Below, one piece after another: positions 1 to 10,328 of a stretch of DNA of 29,484 nucleotides. The first letter of the stretch is position 1; each line of letters starts with the position of its first letter. Both the position numbers and the translations under genes were made by a program. Source of the stretch: Chara braunii (taxonomy: Eukaryota; Streptophyta; Charophyceae; Charales; Characeae). Location of the stretch: contig BFEA01000010.1 of NCBI GenBank assembly GCA_003427395.1, forward strand, positions 4,552,390-4,581,873. The letters are read 5' to 3'. A model generated the notes under the pieces. That model did no database searches. It was not told the origin of the DNA and worked only from the letters and a program-made list of their open reading frames with translations.

Positions 1-219
1 TAAGGAAAAGGACAAGTCCCAATCATAGGGGGGGTGCACGCCCTTAAGCGCGCTTTTCGCTGCCTAGCACCCATAGCAGCTCATCAGAGGGATTAGTATT
101 AGCTCCAGTTAGTAGTATTGGGGGAAAAAAAGGGGAGGGGGGCATTTCGGGAGAGCAGGGAAGTAATGGACAGAAGGGGGAGGGGGGGCAGGGGGTAGAA
201 CGAAGTTAGAATTCCATAC

Positions 220-264
220 CTGAGAGGTCAAGATCGGTGCAGCTTGAGGATCAGTCACCGCCAT
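220..264 (-). CDS. Candidate 15-codon first coding exon, ends at CAG|GTATGG donor
   Basis: On the minus strand an ATGGC start at 264-262 opens 15 codons (MAVTDPQAAPILTSQ) that end in CAG directly before GTATGG, a good 5' splice-site match. Equivalent exons lie at 16551-16595 and 20880-20927. All three keep the ATG-GC start, the final Ser-Gln and the donor, although the third copy has diverged almost completely around them. The next exon would lie left of the window and cannot be seen. No function can be inferred. An alternative is that the frame reads through the donor into a proline-rich tail of about 40 residues. Confidence 0.35.
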
Positions 265-1483
265 AGCACTGCGTGCACTTGCGTAGCGAGATGTCAGATC
301 GCTTTCAGCGTAAGCTGAGCATCCGGTGTACACACGTACTTCTCACCGACACCAGGAGCAGGAACAGTTAGGCGAACAACTCTTCCTACAGGAGGAACAG
401 CTGCGCCGTGAGGGAGGTAGGGGAGCAGGTCATGCGGGCGAGAACTCGTGCGTTAGTGCACGGGGGCGCCAACGGTTATGGAAAAAGCCATATCTCTTGA
501 ATATATGATGCATAACAAAGAGGGTGTGAAACCTGTGGGTGAATAGTATATGATAGAATTCAAAAGTGTATAAGGAGGGTATACCGAAGATGAGGTAGGT
601 TGGGTGTAAGGGTAGGAGATCCATTTTGGCGGAGGTTGTTGCACAATTATGAGGGGTATATGTGGTGCATCCGGGTACGGGGGGGGTTTAAGCGCCGTGT
701 TGTGACTTCTTGTTTTGCGCCCTTCATAATTCTGCGAAGGTGAGGATAAGGGGGTATCTTCGTGTGTTTTTACAAGAAGTGAGGGGCCTAGGTGAGGTAA
801 TCACATGGGTGATGTTGATGGGTACGGAGCTTCGGGGTGTGGGTTCTGGTGAATATTTGGGTGAGTCGCGGTGGAATTGCAGCAGGTAAGTGTGTGCATG
901 GGTATGGTCGTAGAGATGTCAGGTTTGTACAGTTCTTCTTTTGTCTGTATGTGTATCGGGCCCGTGGGGTATTGTCTTATTGTTTGTCGTTTTTTTAGGC
1001 AGGAGTTTTGGCTATGGCAGGAGCAGTGGTTTGTCGGTTCTTTTTCTGTCCAGCGCGCCTGTGTTTTGTCTTTTCGTTGCGTGCCCGGTTGTGTCCTTTC
1101 AGGATGGTGGTACTGTGGGTTGCGGGTATATTTGCTTGGCTGTACGGCACCGTGTGTGAAACGTTTTTTTTTCGTTGCGTGGTGAGGTTGTATAATTATA
1201 GTTATGTTATCAGTGCTATTGTGTATATTGCCATGCTGACCCATAACTATGTTACAGTCGATGTATGTTTAGCATAAATTGAAATAGTTTCTAATTTGTG
1301 GGAGGCGTGGTAAGTGTCATATCGTGAAATCGTATTCCAGTCGTTTATTGGGGGGAGTACGGGGTATGCGAAGGTCTTATTTAATATTAAACCTACCAAT
1401 ATTCCTTATTATTATATATGTTGCATATAAGTAGCTAGGTCCAGGCTCGTAGTTAGTTTTATTAGTGTATTTATTTCATTATT

Positions 1484-1800
1484 AAATATATTTTTTATTA
1501 TTTTATTATTTTATTATTTTTTATATTTTATTACTTTATTATTATTTCTTTATTATATTATTATTTATTTTTTTATTATATTATTATATTATTATTTTAT
1601 TATTTTATTATTTTATTATTTTATTATTTTATTATTTAATTATTTTATTATTTTATTTATTATTTTATTATTTTATTATTATTTTATTGTTATATATATT
1701 ATTATAAAAAAGATTATTATTATATTATTAATTAATATTATTATTATTTTTTTATAGTTATTATTAAAAATTATCTTTCATTGTTTAATTATTCATAGAT
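1484..1800. repeat. ATT/ATTTT-type microsatellite
   Basis: This is almost pure A/T built from TTATTTTATTATT-type units. It contains the undisturbed pre-insertion sites for two transposons found in copy 2 of the duplication: TTATTTTA at 1640-1647 and GTTATATA at 1689-1696. Confidence 0.9.
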
Positions 1801-1814
1801 TAATTAGTAAGAAG

Positions 1815-2098
1815 CGAGGCTACCAGAGTGGCCCGGGGTCACTTGCCCGGCCGGGCGAAAATAATTAAAAAATAAATAAATAAATAAAATATTTTTGAAT
1901 TTTATTTTTTATTTTAAATTTGGTGAAGAATTTCGATGTGACCCTGAGGCAAACGTTGTTCAGTTTATTTTTCTGCATAACATAGTTGTTTTTCAGAATT
2001 TTTGGAGTTTGTTGTTGTTTTTTTTTTTTGCTGGGACCTTACCTGATCCTTGCACGGGCTGGCCACCCGGGACCCGGGCGGCCCGGCTGGTAGCCTAG
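1815..2098. mobile_element. Short hAT-like non-autonomous DNA element (copy A)
   Basis: This 284-bp element is flanked by an 8-bp direct repeat, GTAAGAAG (1807-1814 and 2099-2106). The sister copy of the duplication has a single GTAAGAAG (19198-19205) and no insert, so the repeat is a genuine target-site duplication. The termini are inverted: CGAGGCTACCAG at the left and CTGGTAGCCTAG at the right. Inside them are GC-rich arms built from CCCGG-type palindromes around an AT-rich core, with no transposase frame. The core is shared, in reverse orientation, with 17975-18257 and 21982-22329. The 8-bp duplication and short terminal repeats fit the hAT superfamily, but no transposase is present to prove it. 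Confidence 0.85.
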
Positions 2099-2139
2099 GT
2101 AAGAAGCTTATTAAAAAGCAAAAAAATAGAGAAAAGTGA

Positions 2140-2140
<1 letters not shown>

Positions 2141-2192
<52 letters not shown>
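2141..2192. repeat. (GT)n microsatellite
   Basis: This is an almost uninterrupted GT run. It marks the right limit of duplication copy 1 and the junction with the retroelement remnant that follows. The His-Thr repeat frame on the other strand is a by-product. Confidence 0.95.
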
Positions 2193-2198
<6 letters not shown>

Positions 2199-2245
2199 CC
2201 CGTTCCCTCGTAATGGAGGAGCGGGTGGGGTAGGTCTTTTTTGTA

Positions 2246-4435
2246 TTAGGTCCTCCATCCGAACCGAGCCAGTTTGGCTTTTACACACACGTGTGTTTAT
2301 TTGTTTTCCGGTGTTGTTTATACAGAACTGTGTTGAAGCTGGTGTAGTACGGTTTGTGGGCAACATCGGAAAGGTTGATACTCTTCTGGGTGTTAAAGTA
2401 TCTTTCTGATAATGCCTACTAGTCTGTGCTTTGGGAAGCCGTTATGCACTACGCAGTTAATAGTGTGTTTGATTTCAGAAGCCGCGTGTTGTGCGTCGGT
2501 TTCGATAAGCATTATCGTGATGATTTGGGGAATGACAAGATTAAGTGATTGTTGCGTTGGTCTGTTGGAGTGTGCTTGTATGAATCGGGTGATTGGGAAG
2601 TCCAACTCCTGTCTTTTGTCATATTTGTAGGTTTTGTATTGCCCGGTGACTGTGTTAGTGATTTCAATTGTTGTGTTAAGGAAATTAACTTTGATTCCGA
2701 TATTCCTGTTATTGCTTTGCATTTTTTCTGTGGTCTGTTCGTTGATGCTGATAAGGTGTAGGGGGTACAGGAAGAACTTGCTTCTTGTGCTTGTTATTTC
2801 GGGGTTGAGGAATTCTTGTATTCTTGGGTTGTTGATGATGTGGAGGTCGTCGAAGTATCGGAACACATGCTAGAAGAGGGGCAGTAGGTGTTTATTAGCC
2901 TTATGAGTGATATTCTTCTTGAAATTATATTTGTATTTGAAGAAGTAGATATTACACCACATAGGCGAGCAGCTGACACCCATAGGGATGCCTAGTGTCT
3001 GTTTCCAGACTATGTTACCAAGCGAGGTATATGCGTTAGTAATGAGCCAGTTGCTGATGGCATTGACCATTTCACCAGTGAGCATTAAGCATCCGGAGGG
3101 GGGTTGGTGAAACCAGTCGCAAATGGGGGTTAGTTGGACGGCCTTTGTAATAGAATTTGAAGGCGAGTTGTATGCCATTGCCAAAGGATGCCTTGGCTTG
3201 TTGGAATGCTATCTTTGTAAAGAACTGAAGTGCGTTAGGGAGGCCATCTAGGCTACTGTCAGTGGGAATAGTTTCATAACATCTTGTAATATCCGCAGAC
3301 AAGACTGACATTGTTTGTGATGGTAAGTTATAGACATAGTCCGCTGTCGAATCTATGGGCCACCAGTATGGGACGTTCAGTCCAGTTTTTGTGAAGGTTT
3401 GTTGTGTTAACCCTCCGCAATGTGTTTTCACAACTTTGATAAGTGCTTTCAAGATTTCAGCAGCGAGGTCGGCGAGAGGGGATGATATGATGTCTGAGGC
3501 GTTGGTCAACCATCGGAATGAGTTTTTGTGTTTCTTGTAGGTGGCAAAGAGGTAGGGTAATGTTTTCTTGCCAATTGGGATGTCCAGGAACATAGAAGTC
3601 AGCTCTAGTTCAAGTTGTGTGATAAGCTCATTGGTAGTGCACATGCATGGTTCAAAGTCGGGGCTGGTGAGCCTTCGCAGGGCTAGATGTCTACCCAGGT
3701 TGATGCAGATAACAACAGGAGTATTTGGTGCCACATGCAGGAAGTCATTCGTAGTGTGATGCTCAGGAATTCCTTGCTAGCCTGTGGTAAGTGCTCATTT
3801 GGCATAGGTGCACCATTCCGTTCCAGCATGCTCATGAGGTTTTCCCAAACCTGGTGTGCAGCATCCAAGGTCTCATTTTGGTTGGGTGTCTGCGCGGGGA
3901 TGTGGTTTAGTCCGCACCGGGTAAGTCTCTGCAATTCCTTGTTGGTAATAATGTTAAGATTTAACGTGAGGACGTGTGCATTGTTCTCTGGTTGGATCAA
4001 CTCAGGCGGTAGAGGGGTAGTGAATGCAGCATACCTTTGATGCTGGCAAAATCATTTTTCTTGTGTTTGATTCATCCATTCTGTGAGCGTGAAGTCGCGG
4101 AAGACAGCAACGGGTTTATATAGGGCTTTAGCAATATGGTCGTTATAGGTCCAGGAGAACGTGCATTTGTTCAGAAGCAAGAGTGCGAGCGGATTGTATT
4201 TTTTCAATATTTTATCGAATATTTTTTTGAACTTGAGTCTGTCCATTAATCGGTTGGGGTAGTGGCATGGGATAATAATCTTGTCATCTTCTTTGGGGGC
4301 TTTCCAGCCAAGTCTTCCATCTTCCATGGTTTGTAGCCGATGTACCTGCACACACAGCGTGTCAATTGAGGTTAAAGCAATATTGATAGTTGTTGGATAT
4401 CTATTGTTTAGTTTGAGAAAGTAAATCGTTGTTGG
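2246..4435 (-). pseudogene. Decayed Penelope-like reverse transcriptase
   Basis: Read right to left, the reverse-transcriptase motifs fall in the correct order. A finger-region segment ATYKKHKNSFRWLTNA lies near 3490-3540. Motif A, ADITRCYETIP, lies at 3264-3296. The LGIPMGVSCSP motif lies at 2963-2995, and the catalytic YFDD box at 2846-2857. A thumb-side KYDKRQELDFPI segment follows near 2591-2626. The GIPMG...SP box, the (Y)xDD box and the YDKRxxFPI segment are typical of Penelope-like enzymes rather than LTR or LINE enzymes. The frame is broken by TGA at 4052-4054 and TAG at 2870-2872 (three codons before the FRYFDD segment), and by frame changes near 3775, 3170 and 2395. It closes with a stop at 2246-2248. 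Upstream of 4435 the frame is unclear. I see no GIY-YIG endonuclease. Reverse transcriptase identity is secure; the exact clade is not. Confidence 0.8.
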
Positions 4436-4926
4436 TTATGGGTAAGGTTGTGGTATATATTATTCTTGTTGGGGGGTCCGGTGGGTGTATTGCTTTTGGC
4501 TTTGCTGTTAGGGTATGCCAGGTATATGTTGGCGGGTCATAGGTGGAGTGTGTTATATGAGGTTGGTGTCAAAATAGGAAAGTACCTGCTTCGTTGTTTC
4601 ACGGTTGAGCAGTAGGTATGTATTAGGTATGCAGGGGTTGTGTTGATAGAAAAAATTTGGTTGAGTACATCAGTTTGTAGTGACGGGGTGTTTTTTGGTG
4701 CGGGCTGCAGGTTTATCCGGGACTCAAGTACGGTAGTAGATCTGGTACTCCTAGGGTATACGTTCAGTATTGCTGAGTCAGTGGTTTTCATTCATTCTCA
4801 TGCAGAGTCAAGCAATCCTGTACGGGGAGGATTTCGGGAGATAAGCAAGGAAAGCGTGCATTGACTGGAAATGGTTTTTAGTTGTCCATAAACATTTGTG
4901 GGTATAATGGGTAGGGTAGAAGTCAT
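4436..4926 (-). pseudogene. Possible N-terminal extension of the reverse transcriptase frame
   Basis: The minus strand here has short open stretches in several frames. One starts at an ATG at 4926-4924 and stops at 4798-4800, another covers 4537-4791, and the last 100 bases before 4435 are rich in Thr and Pro codons. They run in the direction of the reverse transcriptase and are not otherwise explained. This could be the decayed N-terminal part of the same protein or simply noncoding leader. No motif is recognised. Confidence 0.25.
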
Positions 4927-5586
4927 TTTGTGGCATCCTAAGAGACAACAAAATACATGGAGGTCATGAGTAGTTGTGAGGTCAGTTTATACTAAAACGG
5001 CAAGCCTGGAACGATGGGGTAGCAAATTTTTTCTATTAGCAAAAACATAATAATAAAAAATGAAGAATGAAAAATAAAAAATAGTAAAAGATAGAAAGAT
5101 ACGAAATAAAAAGAAATGATAAAAAAAAGAAAAAAATAGCAGCATAACAGAAACTGCGAACCAATTATATATTAGCATACAAAAGAACCGTAAAAACGAG
5201 CCATGCAATGTTCAAAGTACCAGGTAAGATTGCTTGTATCATTTCTCATCAAAACGTAGTAATCATTATGAAGTCACCGGGCATTTGCCAATGTCCTGAG
5301 CTACATAGTTAAGATACGAGGCTGTGAAAACCGATCAGAGTATCTACTGTAGCTACTGGGAACAGGTCCCTGTATCTTTTGAAAGCAGAGTACTGCTATC
5401 GTATCAGATTCTTGTTCGCGAGGCTATGGAACAACAAGTGGTAGCTACCGTCTCTTCCAGTGAATGCACCTCAACCTGTTATTTAAGGTAGATTGCCTCT
5501 TATTTATTAGTCTGCCAGTTGGGCTACTCGTAATGATGTAATAGAATTGCTAAGCTGAGATTGCATCCTATGGCTCAGATCTCACA
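4927..5586. other. Noncoding stretch, A-rich
   Basis: No credible gene is seen. The stretch 5040-5150 is A-rich on the plus strand and shows AAAAATGAA-type repetition. The rest looks unique and lacks coding character. Confidence 0.5.
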
Positions 5587-5639
5587 TCAGCCACAGAATG
5601 CTGCAATTAATGTGGTACTAAATCTAGTAGTAAGCATGA

Positions 5640-6060
5640 GAGGAACAGCGGGAGCGGTGGTGGCGGGGAGGGGGTAGATGGAGTGAGAGGGAGAGGGGTG
5701 GAGGGCGGTAGAGAAAGAGTGGGAGGGAGAGAGAGAGTGAGAGAGTGCGAGATAGGGGAACTGAGGGAGAGAGGGAGAGAGTGTTAAGGGGAGTCTTTCG
5801 ATGGGAGGAGGTAGAGGGCGATGGCGAAGGAGGGGGGGAGCAAGGCGGGGAGCACTGGAGATCGGGAGAGGTGTATGAAAGGAGGGGGAGAGCGAGAGGT
5901 GGCGACTTGTGTGAGTTGGAGGGGGATTGGAGAGGGGAGATCTTGGGGAGAAGAGGAGGGTGATAGAGGAAGGGAAGGGGGGGAAAAGCACAAGGGAGGG
6001 GGATGGACGGAAGGGGAAAGGGGAAGAACAAGCAGGAGAGGGGGATAGGGCGAGATAGAG
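5640..6060. repeat. Long purine-rich (GA) tract
   Basis: About 420 bases consist almost only of G and A on the plus strand (GAGAGGGAG-like), with strong strand asymmetry. The apparent frames across it (Pro/Ser/Leu-rich on minus, Arg/Glu/Gly-rich on plus) are by-products of the composition. It separates the Gag-like frame from the reverse transcriptase region. Such tracts can form triplex structures; that is known of the sequence class and not shown here. Confidence 0.85.
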
Positions 6061-6167
6061 CAAGGGATCTAGATAGTAAAGGCTACGCAGGGTACGGGGG
6101 TGCAATCAGTAGGTCTAAGTGTTCGATTATTATTTGAGATAGCCTGTCTGTGTCAGCGTGGAGCATC

Positions 6168-7665
6168 TCAGCTTCTAGTGATGCTTGTAGTGCCGATCAG
6201 ATAGTCCGGGATGAGTCTGCGGCATACTCTTTTCCATGACTCTTCTGAAGAAGTAGATTCGGTGCCGAATGCTGTTTGGTTGCTTGATGTTCGGAGGAGC
6301 GATGAATCCGCACTGCTGGCTCCGTAGTTGTGTCTCAGAGCCTCGACAACATTCATAGGTCGTAGCGACGTTTCTGGAGACGGTGAGCTGATGGTGATTA
6401 GGAGCTGCTGTCTTCCGCCATCAATAATCTCGTTGCTGCTTACTGGGATGACCTCCGCGTTCGTCTGTGCAGGCGGCTGTCGTGGCAGGTTCTCATTACC
6501 AAGTTGTTGTGGCCATTGTTGTAGCAGTTGCTCAGTGGGTGGGATCCAAGCCCGTGCAGGCTGAGGCAGTTGGTCCGCAAGAGCAGGGACTGTACCAGCG
6601 ATAGCATGAGGGTTGGCAGCGAGGGCTTGCTGAGCGGTCATCACGGTAAGCGTGTGTGTAGCAGAGGTGCTCTGTCTCTGTGCCTGTGCATGGAAGATAT
6701 CATCTATATATGAATATATGATTGACGGTGGTCGTGTTGCAGATTGCTACGCTTTGCCCGCTTTTGTTTATGACCATTATCCTGCCCCGCGTGTATTCTG
6801 GTGGTCTTGTTTCCTCTACGGGTGTTCCTTCTTTTCTCAGCAGGCAGCGGGTTCAGTGCAATTCTAAGTAGCTGCTCCCTTCTCTGTGCACGCCTTTCTG
6901 CTTCTGTGGTGAGGTTCGAAGTCGGTTGCGCAGTGGTGTTGGTGTTACAGAGAGATGTGGGGGCTATGGTGGTGGGGAATAAGCCGGGTGCAGTGAAGAT
7001 ATTTGCAGTGGTAGTACCTTGCATTGAAAAGAAAGGGCTTGTCCGTGACGTGTTCGGGTTTGGGGAGATAATGTTCCTGGCGGCATGCTGAGCTGCTGTG
7101 AAGGTGAAGGCGTTTACTTGCAAATGAGGAGCAGAGGGGGCGGTGGAGTGCCACGGAGTAGGGGGAACGGTGGTGGAGATGGGCAGAGGGCCGGCCTGTG
7201 TGTCGGGGCGCATCGTAGGGTGTCTGATGTGTGGTGGGTTTATGTGGCTCTGCTGTGCGTTTTGGGTGTTATGTAGCGTGTGACCTCTGTTGTGAGCGTA
7301 CGTACCAGGCGTGTCGTGAGGGGGGCGGGTGTTTGCAGCTCGTGGTGGTGGTGCAATCGGACCAGGTTATCTCAGTGGCTCAGGTACTGAATTGGAAGCA
7401 GCATTGTGTATTCTAGGATCGGAGGCCGGTGGAGTGGCTTGGGGTACTGGTGCATTCGTATTAGCAGTGCCTGGCAAGGGTGACTGCGTCTGCGCATTGG
7501 TGGAGGCTGGTGGCGTATGTGTAGCAGATGAGCGCATTGCGGGTGAGCAAGAGGCAGGTTTACCAAGTCTCATCTAGCGGCATCTGTGCAAGGAGTTGTC
7601 TTCAAAATCTATGGTGCCATTTCTTCTGGTGGCGTTTGGCGTGAGAAGTCCTTTAGCGTTCGCCG
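6168..7665 (-). pseudogene. Low-complexity C-terminal part of a Gag-like frame
   Basis: From about 7665 to 6704 one minus-strand frame stays open apart from TAG at 7574-7576 and TAA at 7367-7369. A second frame continues it from about 6745 to 6168 after one frame change in an overlap of about 55 bases. The composition is Pro/Thr/Asn/Gln-rich, with a basic segment near 6800-6880 containing ERRAQRREQ and RRNTRRGNK, as in a nucleic-acid-binding tail. No zinc knuckle is visible. The order of globular part, proline-rich part and basic part resembles a retroelement Gag or ORF1 protein. That role is inferred from composition and position only. Confidence 0.45.
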
Positions 7666-8664
7666 TTCGGGAGGAGTGCTGCAATGAACTTCCGTACGAA
7701 TGGTACGTTCTTGAAATCTTCAAAAGCGAGGATTTCTTCAGCGGAGATGTTCTTGTTCTGCGTGATTAGGTGTACAATCTTCATCATGTACTCTCGCATG
7801 AACAGGAACGTGATCTGGGCCAGTATCGGTTCTCTCCAGGTTGTGTGCAGCAGGGCTTGGAATTCGAGCATGCGGATCTTGTCTGAAGGTGCATTCGGGT
7901 CCATCTTGTCGAGGTTGTCGATGATGTACCAGATCATATGATCCAGCCATGTGAAGTTCATCTCACAGCCAATGCATGCGCACTTGAGAAACGGTCTTTC
8001 GTCATTCCACAACTTCTTGAGTTCAGGCAAGGTCTGTGGGAAACCTGGGAATGCCTTTCTGGTGAAGCAGCGGCTTTTTAGGACACTTGCCTTTCTCCAG
8101 TTTGGCAATTGGCATGAAGTCTGCATCATAGTCGGTTCGTCCAGCAGGAAAATGGATGGTCCCGTTCCTGGCAGCAGTTCGATAGTTGTCTATGTCTGCA
8201 TCATTTAGGCCAGCCAGCGCCATGTAGGCATCCACACTAATCGGTGTTGTATAATTGAAGGAGTTCAGCTTCCATAGTCTGTTGTGGACTCGTTGCACTG
8301 CTTTTTCCGTCCATGTGCTTGATGCGAGAGGTAAGAAGGAGTTGCTCTTGCCAAGCTTGTGGTTGGTCTCGCCAGATGTGCTGGAGATCTCCATGTGGGC
8401 ATTGTCCCTTCTCAAGGCATCCTTTTTCTTGAAGTAATCTAGCTCTGCAGGTGTGAGTGCAATGCTGTTGACGTAGATGTCTGTGAAGGTCTCTAAGCTC
8501 TCATTTGTAGATATCTGACCTGTGCAGTCCAGATGCGAGGTGTCGTATCCGTGGAGCTCGAGGATGATCTTCTCAGTCTTAGCGATGATGAGGTTCAACT
8601 CTCTGTTCTCAATGGCAGACCTTCTGCAGACTTCTGCAATGTTGGAGGCAAGCTCCTTTATTTA
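7653..8664 (-). pseudogene. Unrecognised globular protein, possible Gag-like N-terminal part
   Basis: The frame opens at about 8664, just after the AT-rich microsatellite, and has no ATG near its start. It begins with an amphipathic helical segment (IKELASNIAEVCRRSAIENR) that could form a coiled coil. It continues to a frame change near 8075, at CCTAAAAAG, after which a second frame runs to a stop at 7653-7655. The second part has a Cys cluster (KCACIGC) and Leu/Ile/Phe spacing typical of folded helical protein. Codon use looks coding across both frames. I do not recognise the family. It points the same way as the reverse transcriptase 3 kb downstream and is broken to a similar degree, so it may be ORF1 of the same element. 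A decayed host gene is the alternative. Confidence 0.5.
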
Positions 8665-8822
8665 ATATTTATTATTACTTATTCTTTATTTTTTATTTTT
8701 TATTTTTTATTTTATTTTTTACTTTTTATTTTTTATTTTTTATTTAATATTTATTGTTTAATATTTATTGTTTAATATTTATTATTTAATATTTAATATT
8801 TATTATTTATTATTTTTTATTT
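8655..8822. repeat. TTTTTA/TTTAATATT microsatellite
   Basis: This is a near-pure A/T run of TATTTTTTATTT and TTTAATATTTA units. It abuts the start of the minus-strand Gag-like frame. Confidence 0.9.
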
Positions 8823-9744
8823 TAGGGTCTGTACTCTGTGTCTCGTTGAGCAGGTTTGCCTAGTAAACCGTAGGCAGGGAAGGAGAAGAGGGCACCCGAA
8901 GCGTGGTCTGTGCCAGACTGTTACATCGGGGTTTCTGCTGCTAGTCAGGGTGTTGACCATATTTATAATGGATATAAGAGCTAGTAGCCTTCTTGTTTCT
9001 ACTGTTTAACAGTAGAGGTGTTATAGTTTTATTTTTCAAAAAAGTGTATCGTACTGGAGATATAAGTTTTATTTTTTAGTTGTCAAATGGTGTTTTTGTT
9101 CGTGTTAAGTAGCATACGTTGGTGTAGTTAGATAGTTTTCAGGGGGTCCATGGTGGAAGTCGTTGGTAGTGGTGGGTACCGCATGGTGGGTAGGTGGATT
9201 AATAGTTACATCGTTCGATACTCTCTTTAAACGAATGTGGGTATTAATAGCTGCGGGAAGGTGGTGGTTATATTTCATGTGCTGGGGTATTAGCTTGATG
9301 TGTGGGGGTTGGTTACGTTCTACTTTGAGGTGGCAATTTATTTGCATGCGTCAGGGAGGTCTGTCAAAGTATTTGTATTGGTTCTATCGTTCGGTGATAC
9401 GGTTATATATCGTCACAAACAGAACTGCCCGGTAAACCGTAGGCAGAGAGAGAGAAGAAGACAACAAACGAGGGGCTGTGACAAACGGTTATACATGTAT
9501 ATCCCAACGGGTGGTGGGTTGTTTGTATACGCTGACGGTGGCAACTTAGAGTATCAGTTAATTGTGAAGAGAAAAACCTTTTTAGAGTGTTTTATGTTTA
9601 AGTTTAGTTTTGTATTAACAACTTAATCTATTACTCGATATTAAAGATTTAAAATTATATGTTATTATTTTTTAGTTTTTTATTTTTTATTTTTTTAATT
9701 TCTATTTTCTATTTATTTATTTATTTTTATTTTTTTTTTTTTTA

Positions 9745-9776
<32 letters not shown>

Positions 9777-10289
9777 TTTTTTTATTTATTTTTTACTTTT
9801 ATTTTAATTTTAAAATTTTATATAAATTTATACTTATAATTTTAATTTTTAATTTTTTTTTATTATTTTTTTTTATAATTAATTATAATGTATTTATTGA
9901 AATAGAAAAAGAGGGTTACGTGGGGTGGGGGTATTTTGGAAATACTTAATTAATACGGTTTGTACGTAGTTAAGGACGGGAGATCCATATATTTATTGTC
10001 TATGATTCCCTTATATCTGTGTATCGTGGGGGTACTAAGGGGTTTGCAAATATTGCCATGCCATAGGACGTTTGGGAGTAAAAGTTCAGCAAGGGGGGGA
10101 GAGCGAGCCCATCTTTCTTTTTAGGGGGGCAGTATTTGCAAGAGGTAGGGTATGTGTTGCTTTTTTATGCTGGTCATCGGTGGGTCGCCATTTCAGTGGG
10201 TAGAAGAAAGGCTAGTGGATTAAATAGACGCTGGGGGATATTTACTGGGTGGATGATTGGTATATAAGGAGAAATGATTGTAGTTAGCG
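8823..10289. other. No gene seen; a diverged repeat pair and an AT run
   Basis: A short repeat centred on GTAAACCGTAGGCAG occurs at about 8855-8930 and, diverged, at 9425-9500. Similarity continues past the core into a purine-rich part and a CTGTG...GTTA part. The stretch 9655-9890 is a T-rich microsatellite. Open frames here are short and lack coding texture. Confidence 0.5.
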
Positions 10290-10328
10290 TAAGCCGCGGG
10301 GTGGAGCTTCGCCACTAGTTGTAGATTC

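Larger units (their letters stand above)
1..2192. repeat. Segmental duplication, copy 1
   Basis: This block aligns collinearly with 16332-19264 at an offset of 16331, with roughly one difference per 20 bases in the first stretch and indels mainly in microsatellites. The left end is cut by the window edge. The right end is a (GT)n run at 2141-2192, and copy 2 also ends in (GT)n. Compared with copy 2, this copy has one extra insertion (1815-2098) and lacks two (its empty sites are at 1640-1647 and 1689-1696). Apart from a short candidate first exon at 220-264 I see no gene in it. The stretch 1484-1800 is an ATT/ATTTT microsatellite. Confidence 0.9.

Noticed and set aside
801-1244. 147-codon minus-strand frame and overlapping plus-strand frames in duplication copy 1
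   Set aside because: In copy 2 the corresponding frames are shortened or shifted by indels, so there is no sign of protein-level constraint.
4335-4352. 3' splice acceptor (GTGTGTGCAG) at the start of the reverse transcriptase frame
   Set aside because: The frame stays open upstream to about 4435 with coding-like texture, so an exon boundary at this point is not needed.
2393-4435. Alternative genetic code (TGA or TAG read as sense) to explain in-frame stops in the reverse transcriptase
   Set aside because: TGA, TAG and frame changes all occur in the same frame, and other decayed frames here also carry TAA. Pseudogene decay explains them with fewer assumptions.
5587-6105. 172-codon Pro/Ser/Leu-rich frame on the minus strand
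   Set aside because: It lies over a pure purine/pyrimidine tract, overlapping frames are equally open, and codon content follows the repeat.
6905-6930. tRNA T-arm-like GGTTCGAAGTC
   Set aside because: No matching acceptor stem, D-arm or anticodon stem can be drawn around it, and it lies within the Gag-like frame.
8060-8100. Programmed ribosomal frameshift at CCTAAAAAG
   Set aside because: The needed shift is +1, no downstream pseudoknot is apparent by eye, and the same region contains other plainly disabling breaks. A homopolymer indel is simpler.
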